DNA of 64,000 nucleotides from Leucobacter chromiisoli (GTDB taxonomy: Bacteria > Actinomycetota > Actinomycetes > Actinomycetales > Microbacteriaceae): contig NZ_JAEHOH010000006.1 in assembly GCF_016522505.1 (NCBI RefSeq), positions 1 to 64,000 of the forward strand, in the 5' to 3' direction. A program made the translations under genes and the position numbers. The first letter of the stretch is position 1; each line of letters opens with the position of its first letter. The notes beneath the pieces were generated by a model, which saw only the letters and a program-made list of their open reading frames with translations, had not been told where the DNA came from and ran no database searches. Shown here piece by piece: positions 23,925 through 31,757 of the stretch.

Positions 23925-24033
23925 GTACCCGCCGTCGCGGGCTATTCAGTTGTGGCCCGGCGCTTCGGGCATAAGGAAGGCCCGGAACCTGCCTTTGGGC
24001 AGCGTTCAACGGGCCATCTCTAGGTTAACACAA

Positions 24034-24066
24034 AATCGAACACCAGTTGCAAACACATGTTCGATT
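24034..24066. promoter_or_regulatory. Palindromic element with two overlapping LexA-like SOS boxes
   Basis: AATCGAACA (24034-24042) and TGTTCGATT (24058-24066) are perfect inverted repeats. Within them lie two overlapping near-matches to the actinobacterial SOS box TCGAAC-N4-GTTCGA: TCGAACACCAGTTGCA (24036-24051) and GCAAACACATGTTCGA (24049-24064), each 10 of 12. TTGCAA (24047-24052) in the centre can act as a -35 on the minus strand with TAACCT (24022-24027) as -10, pointing to the tRNA and DUF4145 genes. LexA or the phage repressor are the likely ligands. Confidence 0.5.
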
Positions 24067-24071
24067 CGTGG

Positions 24072-24764
24072 TTACCCAGCCTGTGCGTGGAGCTCCAGCG
24101 AGATTCCGCACGCGTCCAGGACCGCGGCGTCTTGGCGGGCTCCGATAGTGAACCCGAGTCGTGCCACCTCAGCCCATCCAGCCCACAGTGTGCCGCAGTC
24201 GGGGTTGCGGCACTCGGCTACCGGGGCGCGTCCGATGTTCCACTCGCACACGAGCGCCGCTTTCCGGGGGTCAGTGGGGGACAGCATGGCTGTGTCGAAC
24301 TCGTTGCGGTCGATCTCATACACCCACCGCGCATCGCATCTGGGGCAAGGTGTCGTCATCTCCATGCGGTGTGGGCGATCATCGGCGGCGGTGATGCGCT
24401 GTACCCAGTCGGGGAACTCGTCGCAGATCGCTTCCCACGCCGGGTCGTCCATGCGGTTGCCCGTGCGCTCATCCTGAGCCTTCGCCCATGCTGCCTGCGT
24501 GTCTGCGATTACGTCACCAGTGAGAGGGAGAAAGAGTGCGGCGCCCATCATCTTGATGCGTTTCCGCACGTGATCGAGGAGCAGGAGCGCGTCCTCGTTG
24601 ATCGGGATCCCGTTGCCGCCGCCACCACCACCATTGCGGGCGACGATCTCGGTGACGCTGTTCTCTAGCCACTGCAGCAACGGTGGCCATTCCGTAGCGT
24701 GCCCATCGACGACCTCAACGTGGTCCTCCGTCAGTCGTTCCACCGCTCGCGCCGTATCCGTCAC
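24072..24764 (-). CDS. Phage protein with cysteine pairs, DUF7341-like
   Basis: A 230-residue protein. The N-terminal part (ERLTEDHVEVVDGHATEWPP, LLQWLENSVTEIVARNGG, INEDALLLLDHVRKRIKMMG) follows a pattern common to actinophage proteins annotated DUF7341. The C-terminal part has two likely zinc knuckles, CPRCDARW and CRNPDCGTLW, so a nucleic-acid-binding role is plausible. GTG at 24764 overlaps the upstream stop (GTGA) and has a G-rich Shine-Dalgarno. Family assignment is from memory and tentative. Confidence 0.6.
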   Translation of the reverse strand: MTDTARAVERLTEDHVEVVDGHATEWPPLLQWLENSVTEIVARNGGGGGGNGIPINEDALLLLDHVRKRIKMMGAALFLPLTGDVIADTQAAWAKAQDERTGNRMDDPAWEAICDEFPDWVQRITAADDRPHRMEMTTPCPRCDARWVYEIDRNEFDTAMLSPTDPRKAALVCEWNIGRAPVAECRNPDCGTLWAGWAEVARLGFTIGARQDAAVLDACGISLELHAQAG

Positions 24765-24916
24765 TTCTTTCCCCCCGAATGGACCATTGCGAGTACCATC
24801 TGCTCGGCAACGGTCTCGTTCCACCCGGCAAGGACGAACGCTTGCTTGAATCCCGTCAGCGCCTCGACCGCCTGCTGGCGGTCCTCGAGCATCTTCTCCA
24901 TCTCAGCCTGAGTCAC
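24761..24916 (-). CDS. 51-residue helical phage protein
   Basis: A 51-residue protein starting with GTG at 24916 (GGGAGGG upstream): VTQAEMEKMLEDRQQAVEAL, then FKQAFVLAGWNETVAEQMVL. The pattern suggests two amphipathic helices. It is the first gene of a two-gene minus-strand unit coupled by GTGA to the DUF7341-like gene, and it is closest to the prophage right end. No function is known. Confidence 0.6.
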   Translation of the reverse strand: MTQAEMEKMLEDRQQAVEALTGFKQAFVLAGWNETVAEQMVLAMVHSGGKK

Positions 24917-24928
24917 TGCACACCCTCC

Positions 24929-25016
24929 CGTTAACGACGAAAAGCGGCCCACCATGACGAACGCCCGAAGGCTGTTCTAGTTATGATGGGCCGCTAGGTC
25001 CGAGATAACGTTAACA
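24929..25016 (-). promoter_or_regulatory. Promoter with flanking GTTAAC operator-like sites
   Basis: On the minus strand TTATCT (25008-25003) and CATAAC (24985-24980) are separated by 17 nt and point to the gene starting at 24916. CGTTAACG at 24929-24936 lies between promoter and ribosome-binding site, and CGTTAACA at 25009-25016 abuts the -35. GTTAAC is a rare hexamer in this GC-rich DNA and also occurs at 24024-24029. The pair could be repressor operators for an early promoter. Confidence 0.35.
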
Positions 25017-25163
25017 CGATCTGCTCGTGGGCGTCGGGAACTACATCCCCTTCCTGGGGGTAACTCCTACTACTGTGCTCGCGATTCGATGTATCGAGCT
25101 AGCTCAGAAGCCGGCACTTGCGATCTCCATGCAACCATCCTGGCGTGTCGTGGTTTACGGTAC
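24956..25163. other. Non-coding right prophage end; attachment junction at its right edge
   Basis: No convincing gene is present. The sequence holds the promoter region above and then about 130 nt of unassigned phage DNA. At about 25,161 the sequence becomes FtsK-like coding sequence (YFLLVDYKGG). The codons GAT TAC AAA in this otherwise GC3-rich motif hint that the recombined core, about 25,163-25,190, may come from the phage copy. Confidence 0.5.
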
Positions 25164-27578
25164 TTCCTGCTGGTGGATTACAAAGGCGGCGCCGCCTTCG
25201 CCGAGTGCACAGGCCTGCCGCACACCGTGGGGCTCGTCACCGACCTGAGCCCGCACCTCGTGCGCCGGGCGCTCGCCTCGCTGCGGGCGGAGCTGCGCCA
25301 CCGCGAGGAGGTGCTCGCCGCCGCCGGCGCCAAAGACCTCCTCGCCATGGAAGGCCGCTCCGACCCCGCAGCGCCGCCGTCCCTCGTCATCGTGGTCGAC
25401 GAGTTCGCGGCGCTCGCCGCCGAGGTGCCGGAGTTCGTCCCGGGGGTCGTCGACATCGCGCAGCGGGGGCGGTCTCTCGGTCTGCATCTCGTCTTGGCGA
25501 CGCAGCGGCCGGCAGGGGTCATCACGGGAAGCCTGCGGGCGAACACCAACCTGCGCGTGGCGCTGCGCATGGCCGACGAAGCGGACAGCACCGACGTCAT
25601 CGGCGCGAAGGACGCCGCCTTCTTCGACCCCGGTTTCCCGGGCCGCGGGGCGATCAAGATCGGCCCGGGACGGGTCAGCCGCTTCCAGTGCGGCTACCTG
25701 GGCGGCCGCACCTCGGGGCGCGAGTGCGGCCCGGACATCGAGGTCCGCTCTCTCGGGTTCGCCGAGGAGGCGCCCTGGGACATCCCTCCCGATCCCGCGT
25801 CCGCCGGTGCGGGCTCCTCAGAACCGGTGCGCGACATCGAACGGCTCCGGGACGGGATCGCGCTGGCGGCTCGAGCGGCGGGCATCGGGGCGGCGAGAAG
25901 GCCCTGGCTCGATGCGCTGCCGAAGCTCCTCGACCTGGACGACGTGCGGCGGCGGGCGGAGGCGGCGCCTCCGGGAGGAGCCGACGCTGCGGTGGTCGGT
26001 CTCCGCGACGAGCCGGAGGCGCAGCGGCAGACGCCCCTCGCGATCGACTTCGAGGAGGTCGGGAGCATCGCGATCGTCGGCGCGAGCGGAACCGGCAAGA
26101 CGAGCGCCCTGCTCTCCCTGACGGCGTCTCTCAGCGCGACGACGAGCCATCCCGTGCAGATCTACGCCGTCGATGCCGGCGGGGGTGCGCTCGACGCGCT
26201 GAGCGCACTGCCCACGGTCGGGGCCGTCGCCCCGCTCGCCGATGCCGAGCTGGTCGCGCGGGTGCTGCGTCACGTGCTGGCCGTCGTCGCCGACCGGGGC
26301 CCCCGCTACGCCTCAGCTAGAGCCGGAACGCTCTCCGACTATCGCCGCGCCCATCCTGAGGAGCCCAGAATCGTGCTCCTGGTCGACGGATTCGCCGCGT
26401 TCCGGCAGGCTGCGGAGGCGCCCCTTCCGATCCCGGAGCCGTCGCCCGCGCAGGTGCTCGGAGAGATCATCGTGCGGGGCCGGTCGGTCGGCGTTCACGT
26501 CGTCGTGACCTGCGATCGCCCGGCTGCGATCCCCGCCGCGATGTCCGCCGGCCTGCAGCAGCGCTACGCGATGCGGCTCGCCGACCGGCACGACTACGCG
26601 CAGCTGAGCGTGTCGGCAGACGCGCTCGAGAACGCGCCTCCCGGCAGGGCGCTGACCGCGGGCGGACATCACGAACTGCAGTTCGCGCTGATCGAGGGAG
26701 CCGCGGATCATGCCGGTCAGGCCGCGGGGCTGGAGCGCATCGCCGCGTCCCTCCGGGCGGACGGCGTGCAGCAGGCGCCGGTGATCCGCAACGCCCCCGA
26801 GACGATCCCGCTCCGCGATCTGGACTCGGACGCCGCCGGACGCCCGGCCTACGGGATCGATACCCGGAGCCTCGAACCCGTGGGGCTGCCCGGGCACGGG
26901 CTGGGCGTGGTCTCGGGCCCCGCCGGATCGGGCCTCTCGACCGCGATGCTCGCATGCGTTCAAGCGGCCGGGCGCCGTGCGGAACGGGAGGCGGCGATGT
27001 CCGAACGGATCCTGCTGACGTTCACCTCGGACGGATTGGCGCTCGCGGGCGCGTGGGACCGCATCGCATGCGGCGAGGAGGAGGTGGGTGCGGCGGCGAG
27101 GGAGCTCGCCGGTGCACTGCGCGAGAAGCGGGGCGCGCCGCTCGTCGCCGTCGAACGTCCTGCCGAGGCCGAGGGGACCCGGGCGCTGCCCGAGCTGGTG
27201 GCGCTGGCGAAGGCCGCTCGCCGCTCGCCCGCCCTGGTGCTCTTCGAGTTCGAGACGGGAACCGCCGGCGCGATCTGGGAGCTCCTCGCCGCGCTCAGGC
27301 AGCCCGGGTGGGGCCTCGCGCTGCAGCCGGACGAAGGCGAGGGGCAGACCCCCTTCCGGGAGCCTTTCGGTCGAGTGAGGCGCGCCGATTTTCCACCGGG
27401 CAGGGGGTTCGCGATCGAGAACGGGCGCGTCGTCCCGGTGCAGGTGGCGCGTCCCGACGGGTGGCCCGACGCGGCCTGTGAGCTCGGAGGCGACGGATCG
27501 GGCGATCCCGGGAACGGACGGAAGGAGTGCGGTATTCTGTACGATCGACCCGCGAACGCGGGACTCACATCTGAATAA
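25089..27578 (+). pseudogene. FtsK/SpoIIIE (EccC-like) ATPase, 5' part removed by prophage insertion
   Basis: The frame runs from 25089 to TAA at 27576-27578, but homology begins only at YFLLVDYKGG (25161). It lacks the first Walker A and everything before. What remains of domain 1 has SLVIVVDEFAAL (Walker B) and LATQRPAGVITGSLRANTNL. Domain 2 has Walker A VGASGTGKTSALL and IVLLVDGFAAF. Domain 3 has a degenerate Walker A, SGPAGSGLSTAM. The three-ATPase layout matches EccC/EssC-like secretion or DNA-translocation ATPases. The N-terminal half is expected beyond the left prophage end. The product is probably non-functional unless the phage excises. Confidence 0.82.
27533..27562 (+). promoter_or_regulatory. 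nusA: Possible nusA promoter and leader hairpin
   Basis: TATTCT (27533-27538) inside the 3' end of the ftsK-like gene is a fair -10 box without a clear -35. It is followed by the hairpin CCCGCG-AA-CGCGGG (27549-27562), ending 16 nt before the AAGGAGG of nusA. An own promoter would keep nusA-infB expressed despite the prophage. Confidence 0.35.
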
Positions 27579-27588
27579 GGAGGCCACA

Positions 27589-28584
27589 GTGAGAATCGAC
27601 CTCGCCATGCTGCGCGGGCTTGAGCGCGAGAAGGAGATCCCCTTCGAGGAACTCGCGGAGATCATTGAGCAGGCTATCCACTCCGCCTACTTCAAGCACG
27701 CCGAGAACCAGAACATGCCGGTGCCCGCCGAGGACCAGGTGCGCGTCGTGCTCGACCGCAAGACCGGTGACATCTCGGTGTTCGTGCCCGAACTCGACGA
27801 CGAGGGAGTCGTGATCGGCGAGGCGCTCGTCACGACCGACGAGTTCGGCCGCGTCGCGTCGAGCGCGGCGAAGCAGGTCATCAACCAGCGCCTCCGGGAT
27901 CTCTCCGACGACGCCGTGCTCGGCGCCTTCAAGGACAAGGAGGGGCAGATCCTCTCGGGAGTCGTGCAGCAGGGGCCGAACCCGCGCATGATCCACGTCG
28001 ACCTCGGCGAGCTCGAGGCGATCCTGCCCCCCGAGGAGCAGATCCCCGGTGAATCCTACCCGCACGGCATGCGCCTGCGCGTCTACGTGACGAGCGTCTC
28101 GAAGGGGCTGAAGGGGCCGCAGATCACGGTCTCGCGCACGCACCCCGGTCTCGTGCGCAAGCTCTTCGAGCGGGAGGTGCCGGAGCTCGGCTCGGGCATC
28201 GTCGAGATCGTCTCCCTCGCCCGCGAGGCGGGGCATCGCACCAAGGTCGCCGTGCGCGCGAAGCAGCCCGGGATCAACGCGAAGGGCACCTGCATCGGCG
28301 AGATGGGCAGCCGGGTGCGAGCCGTCATGAGCGAGCTCGGCGAGGAGAAGATCGATATCATCGACTACTCGCCGGATCTGCCCGCGTTCGTCGCGAACGC
28401 CCTGTCGCCCGCCAAGGTGACCGAGGTGTTCATGCTGAACGAGTCGCTCAAGCAGGTGCGGGCGCTCGTGCCCGACTTCCAGCTCTCGCTCGCGATCGGC
28501 AAGGAGGGGCAGAACGCCCGCCTCGCCGCGAAGCTGACGGGCGCGAAGATCGATATCCAGCCGGACTCGATCATGAACGACTGA
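27589..28584 (+). CDS. nusA: Transcription termination/antitermination factor NusA
   Basis: A 331-residue NusA that binds RNA polymerase and modulates pausing and termination. Domains in order: N-terminal RNAP-binding domain (MRIDLAMLRGLEREKEIPFE), S1 domain (about 135-205), KH1 (LVRKLFEREVPELGSGIVEI ... IGEMGSRVRAVMSELG) and KH2 ending LAIGKEGQNARLAAKLTGAK. It lacks the C-terminal acidic repeats of enterobacterial NusA, as usual in actinobacteria. GTG at 27589 has AAGGAGG 5 nt upstream. rimP, the usual upstream neighbour, is absent; the truncated ftsK-like gene is there instead. Confidence 0.97.
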   Translation: MRIDLAMLRGLEREKEIPFEELAEIIEQAIHSAYFKHAENQNMPVPAEDQVRVVLDRKTGDISVFVPELDDEGVVIGEALVTTDEFGRVASSAAKQVINQRLRDLSDDAVLGAFKDKEGQILSGVVQQGPNPRMIHVDLGELEAILPPEEQIPGESYPHGMRLRVYVTSVSKGLKGPQITVSRTHPGLVRKLFEREVPELGSGIVEIVSLAREAGHRTKVAVRAKQPGINAKGTCIGEMGSRVRAVMSELGEEKIDIIDYSPDLPAFVANALSPAKVTEVFMLNESLKQVRALVPDFQLSLAIGKEGQNARLAAKLTGAKIDIQPDSIMND

Positions 28585-28680
28585 GGCTCTCGGCCGCCCG
28601 GCGGGCCCGGTCGCCGGGCGACCCGGGCGAGGAGCGCCGAGAAACGCCGCGGGAAGACTGGGAAGAGGGAAGCTGGTAAG

Positions 28681-28938
28681 ATGGATTCGGTTCGGACCTG
28701 TGTCGCGTGTCGCCGACGTGCTTCGCGCGCAGATCTCCTCCGAGTCGTGCTGCACGAGGGTCGATTCATCGTCGACGAGCGGGCAGCGCTTCCCGGCCGA
28801 GGCGCCTGGGTGCATCCCACGGCGGAGTGTCTGAGCAAAGCGGTGTCGCGCGGAGCTTTTTCGCGTGCGCTGAGGGTGTCGGGGAAGCCCGACACCAGCC
28901 CCTTAGAGAACAGGCTGAAAACACTCATGGACAACTAA
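28681..28938 (+). CDS. ylxR: YlxR family RNA-binding protein (DUF448)
   Basis: An 85-residue protein with the YlxR signature VRTCVACRRRASRADLLRVV, then GRGAWVHPTAECLSKAVSRG. YlxR proteins are small, basic and encoded between nusA and infB; they have been linked to RNA binding and to RNase P regulation. The ATG at 28681 has only a weak ribosome-binding site (GGAAG), and a TAAGAT box overlaps the start region. Confidence 0.93.
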   Translation: MDSVRTCVACRRRASRADLLRVVLHEGRFIVDERAALPGRGAWVHPTAECLSKAVSRGAFSRALRVSGKPDTSPLENRLKTLMDN

Positions 28939-28981
28939 TGAGCGGCTCAAAATGAGGCCCGTCCGATAATTATGGTTCTCG

Positions 28982-29006
28982 CCTGTCTGGCGTGAACCCA
29001 GACAGG
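28982..29006 (+). promoter_or_regulatory. infB: Hairpin overlapping the infB Shine-Dalgarno
   Basis: CCTGTCTGG (28982-28990) pairs perfectly with CCAGACAGG (28998-29006) around a 7-nt loop. The last two stem bases form the first part of the infB AGGAG (29004-29008), so folding would partly mask the ribosome-binding site. No T-run follows, so it is not a terminator. Confidence 0.5.
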
Positions 29007-29012
29007 AGAAAA

Positions 29013-31682
29013 GTGGCAAACCCACGCGTACACGAGATCGCTGCGGAGATCGGTGTCGACAGCAAGGTCGTCCTGGCCAAGCTGAAGGATATGGGAGAGT
29101 TCGTCAAGGCGTCCTCCTCCAGCGTCGCGCCCCCGGTCGCGCGCAAGGTCAAGGCCGCCCTCGAGGCGGAAGGCGTCGCGAAGCCGAAGGGCGACGACGC
29201 ATCGAAGGGCGACGCGAAGCCCGCGCAGAAGAAGGCTGCGGCCCCGAAGCCCGGCCCGAAGCCGGCTCCGAAGCCGCAGGCCGCCCCCGAGGCGCCGAAG
29301 GCCGAGCCGGCGAAGCCCGCCGCTGACGCGCCCCAGCCGGGATCGGCCCCCAAGGCCGGTCCGAAGCCCGGCGCTGCGGCTCCGAAGCCCGGCGGTCCCC
29401 GCCCCGGCGCCCCCAAGCCCGGCGGTCCCCGCCCGGGCAACAACCCGTTCGCCTCGAGTCAGGGCATGGGCATCCCCCGCCCGCCGAGGCCCGGCAACAA
29501 CGCGTTCACCCCCAACCAGGGCGGCGGCCGCAACCGGCCGAACCCGGGGAACATCCCGAGGCCCGCGCCTCGTCCGCAGGGCGCCGGAGCCGGTCGCCCC
29601 GGCGGCGGTCGCCCGGGCGGCGGGCGTTCCGGCGGCGGTGGCGGATTCAACCGCCCGGGCGGCGGTGCTCCCGGCGGTGGCGGCGGCTTCGGCGCCCCCC
29701 GTCCCGGTGGCGGTTTCGCCGGTCGCGGCCGCGGCGGCCGCGGTGCCGGCACGGCCGGCGCGTTCGGTCGTGGCGGCTCGAAGAGCAAGGCTCGTAAGTC
29801 GAAGCGGGCGAAGCGGCAAGAGTTCGAGATGCGGCAGGCGCCGTCGATCGGCGGCGTGCAGGTACCCCGCGGCGACGGCAGCACGCTGGTCCGTCTGCGC
29901 CGTGGTGCTTCGCTCTCCGACTTCGCCGACAAGATCGATACGAGCGCGTCGAACCTCGTGACGATCCTGTTCCACCTCGGGGAGATGGCGACGGCGACGG
30001 AGTCGCTCGACGAGGCGACCTTCGAGATCCTCGGCGACGAGCTGGGCTACAAGATCCAGATCGTCTCGCCGGAAGACGAGGACCGCGAGCTGCTCGAGGG
30101 CTTCGACATCGACATCGATGCCGAGCTCGAGGAGGAGGGTGACGACGTCCTGCTGCCCCGCCCGCCGGTGGTCACCGTCATGGGCCACGTCGATCACGGT
30201 AAGACCCGCCTGCTCGATGCGATCCGCAAGGCGAACGTGGGCGGCGGCGAGGCCGGTGGCATCACGCAGCACATCGGCGCCTACCAGGTGCACACCGAGC
30301 ACGACGGCATCGACCGCGCGCTGACGTTCATCGACACCCCGGGTCACGAGGCGTTCACCGCCATGCGCGCCCGTGGTGCGCAGGTCACCGACATCGCGAT
30401 CCTCGTGGTCGCGGCCGACGACGGCATCATGCCCCAGACGATCGAGGCTCTGAACCACGCGCAGTCGGCGAACGTGCCGATCGTGGTCGCGGTCAACAAG
30501 ATCGACAAGGAGGGCGCGAACCCCGAGAAGGTGCGCCAGCAGCTCACCGAGTTCGGTCTGGTCGCCGAGGAGTGGGGCGGCGACGTCATGTTCGTCGACG
30601 TGTCGGCGAAGAACGACATCGGCATCACCGATCTGCTCGACGCCGTGCTGCTCACGGCCGACGCGGGCCTCGACCTGCGCGCGAACCCCGACAAGGACGC
30701 GCGCGGTGTGGCCATCGAGGCGAAGCTCGACAAGGGCCGCGGCTCGGTCGCGACCGTGCTCATCCAGTCGGGCACCCTGCGCGTCGGCGACGCGATCGTG
30801 GCGGGCACGGCCTACGGCCGTGTGCGGGCGATGATCGACGAGAACGGCGAGCAGGTGGCCGAGGCGCTGCCCTCGCGGCCGGTGCTCGTGCAGGGTCTCT
30901 CGAGTGTGCCCCGTGCCGGCGACAACTTCATCGTGACCGGCGACGATCGCACCGCGCGTCAGATCGCCGAGAAGCGCGAAGCCGCCGAGCGCAACGCCCT
31001 GCTGGCGAAGGCCCGCAAGCGCATCAGCCTCGAGGAGTTCACGAAGGCGCTGGAGGACGGCAAGGTCGAGTCGCTCAACCTCATCATCAAGGGCGACGTG
31101 TCCGGTGCCGTGGAGGCGCTGGAGGAGTCGCTCATGAAGATCGAGGTCGACGACTCGGTGCAGCTGCGCATTCTGCACCGCGGCGTCGGTGCGGTGACCG
31201 AGAGCGACATCGATCTCGCGACGATCGACAACGCGATCGTCATCGGCTTCAACGTGCGCCCCGATGTCAAGGCCCGCGAGCGCGCAGCGCGCGAGGGCAT
31301 CGACATCCGCTTCTACAACGTCATCTACAACGCGCTCGATGACATCGAGAGCTCGCTCAAGGGCATGCTCAAGCCGGAGTACGAGGAGGTCCAGTCGGGT
31401 GTCGCCGAGATTCGCGAGGTCTTCCGCTCGTCGAAGTTCGGCAACATCGCGGGTGTCATCGTTCGCAGCGGTACCATCACGCGCAACGCGAAGGCTCGTG
31501 TCATCCGCGACGGCGTTGTGCTCGCCGATGGTCTGGCGATCGAGTCGCTGCGTCGCTTCAAGGACGACGTGACCGAGGTCAAGACCGACTTCGAAGCCGG
31601 TATCGGCCTCGGCAAGTACAACGACATCCAGATCGGCGACGAGATCGAGACGACTGAGATGGTCGAGAAGCCCCGCGGGTAG
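29013..31682 (+). CDS. infB: Translation initiation factor IF-2
   Basis: An 889-residue GTPase that brings initiator tRNA to the 30S subunit. GTG at 29013 is chosen because AGGAGAAAA is directly upstream and the protein then begins [20 protein letters not shown], the conserved IF2-N helix; a GTG 21 nt earlier lies in the hairpin. Residues about 55-270 are a disordered Pro/Ala/Gly/Lys-rich linker with Gly-rich repeats ([18 protein letters not shown]). The G domain starts at about 390 with [12 protein letters not shown], followed by DTPGHEAF and NKID. Domains II-IV complete the protein. A 15-bp terminator follows. Confidence 0.97.
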   Translation: MANPRVHEIAAEIGVDSKVVLAKLKDMGEFVKASSSSVAPPVARKVKAALEAEGVAKPKGDDASKGDAKPAQKKAAAPKPGPKPAPKPQAAPEAPKAEPAKPAADAPQPGSAPKAGPKPGAAAPKPGGPRPGAPKPGGPRPGNNPFASSQGMGIPRPPRPGNNAFTPNQGGGRNRPNPGNIPRPAPRPQGAGAGRPGGGRPGGGRSGGGGGFNRPGGGAPGGGGGFGAPRPGGGFAGRGRGGRGAGTAGAFGRGGSKSKARKSKRAKRQEFEMRQAPSIGGVQVPRGDGSTLVRLRRGASLSDFADKIDTSASNLVTILFHLGEMATATESLDEATFEILGDELGYKIQIVSPEDEDRELLEGFDIDIDAELEEEGDDVLLPRPPVVTVMGHVDHGKTRLLDAIRKANVGGGEAGGITQHIGAYQVHTEHDGIDRALTFIDTPGHEAFTAMRARGAQVTDIAILVVAADDGIMPQTIEALNHAQSANVPIVVAVNKIDKEGANPEKVRQQLTEFGLVAEEWGGDVMFVDVSAKNDIGITDLLDAVLLTADAGLDLRANPDKDARGVAIEAKLDKGRGSVATVLIQSGTLRVGDAIVAGTAYGRVRAMIDENGEQVAEALPSRPVLVQGLSSVPRAGDNFIVTGDDRTARQIAEKREAAERNALLAKARKRISLEEFTKALEDGKVESLNLIIKGDVSGAVEALEESLMKIEVDDSVQLRILHRGVGAVTESDIDLATIDNAIVIGFNVRPDVKARERAAREGIDIRFYNVIYNALDDIESSLKGMLKPEYEEVQSGVAEIREVFRSSKFGNIAGVIVRSGTITRNAKARVIRDGVVLADGLAIESLRRFKDDVTEVKTDFEAGIGLGKYNDIQIGDEIETTEMVEKPRG

Positions 31683-31705
31683 CCTCGGGGTTCGGGCCAG
31701 GACCG

Positions 31706-31739
31706 GGGCCGGTGCAGTTCACTCGAACTGCACCGGCCC
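31706..31739. terminator. Strong hairpin terminator after infB
   Basis: GGGCCGGTGCAGTTC (31706-31720) pairs over 15 bp with GAACTGCACCGGCCC (31725-31739) around ACTC. It lies between the convergent infB and acyl-CoA ligase genes and probably ends both transcripts. Confidence 0.85.
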
Positions 31740-31757
31740 TCTCGCGTGCGAGGGCCT

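Larger units (their letters stand above)
1..25163. mobile_element. Siphovirus-type prophage, right part (left end outside window)
   Basis: A near-complete head, tail and lysis module lies on the minus strand in the canonical order terminase, portal, capsid, connectors, major tail, chaperones, tape measure, tail tip, fibre, lysin, holin-like proteins. The right boundary is placed at about 25,160, where phage-type sequence changes abruptly, within a reading frame, to the conserved Walker B region of an FtsK-like chromosomal gene. The left end, integrase and immunity repressor are not in the window. The phage is HK97-fold with a long non-contractile tail (tape measure of 845 residues, no sheath gene). 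It may be intact because no structural gene is visibly broken. Confidence 0.9.

Noticed and set aside
25027-25248. 73-residue + strand frame at the prophage right end
   Set aside because: It runs from non-coding phage DNA into the ftsK-like gene in the wrong frame and has no ribosome-binding site.
28947-31178. 743-residue minus-strand frame opposite infB
   Set aside because: It mirrors the GC-rich codon pattern of infB, has a composition full of Arg, His, Leu and Asp without motifs, and has no ribosome-binding site.
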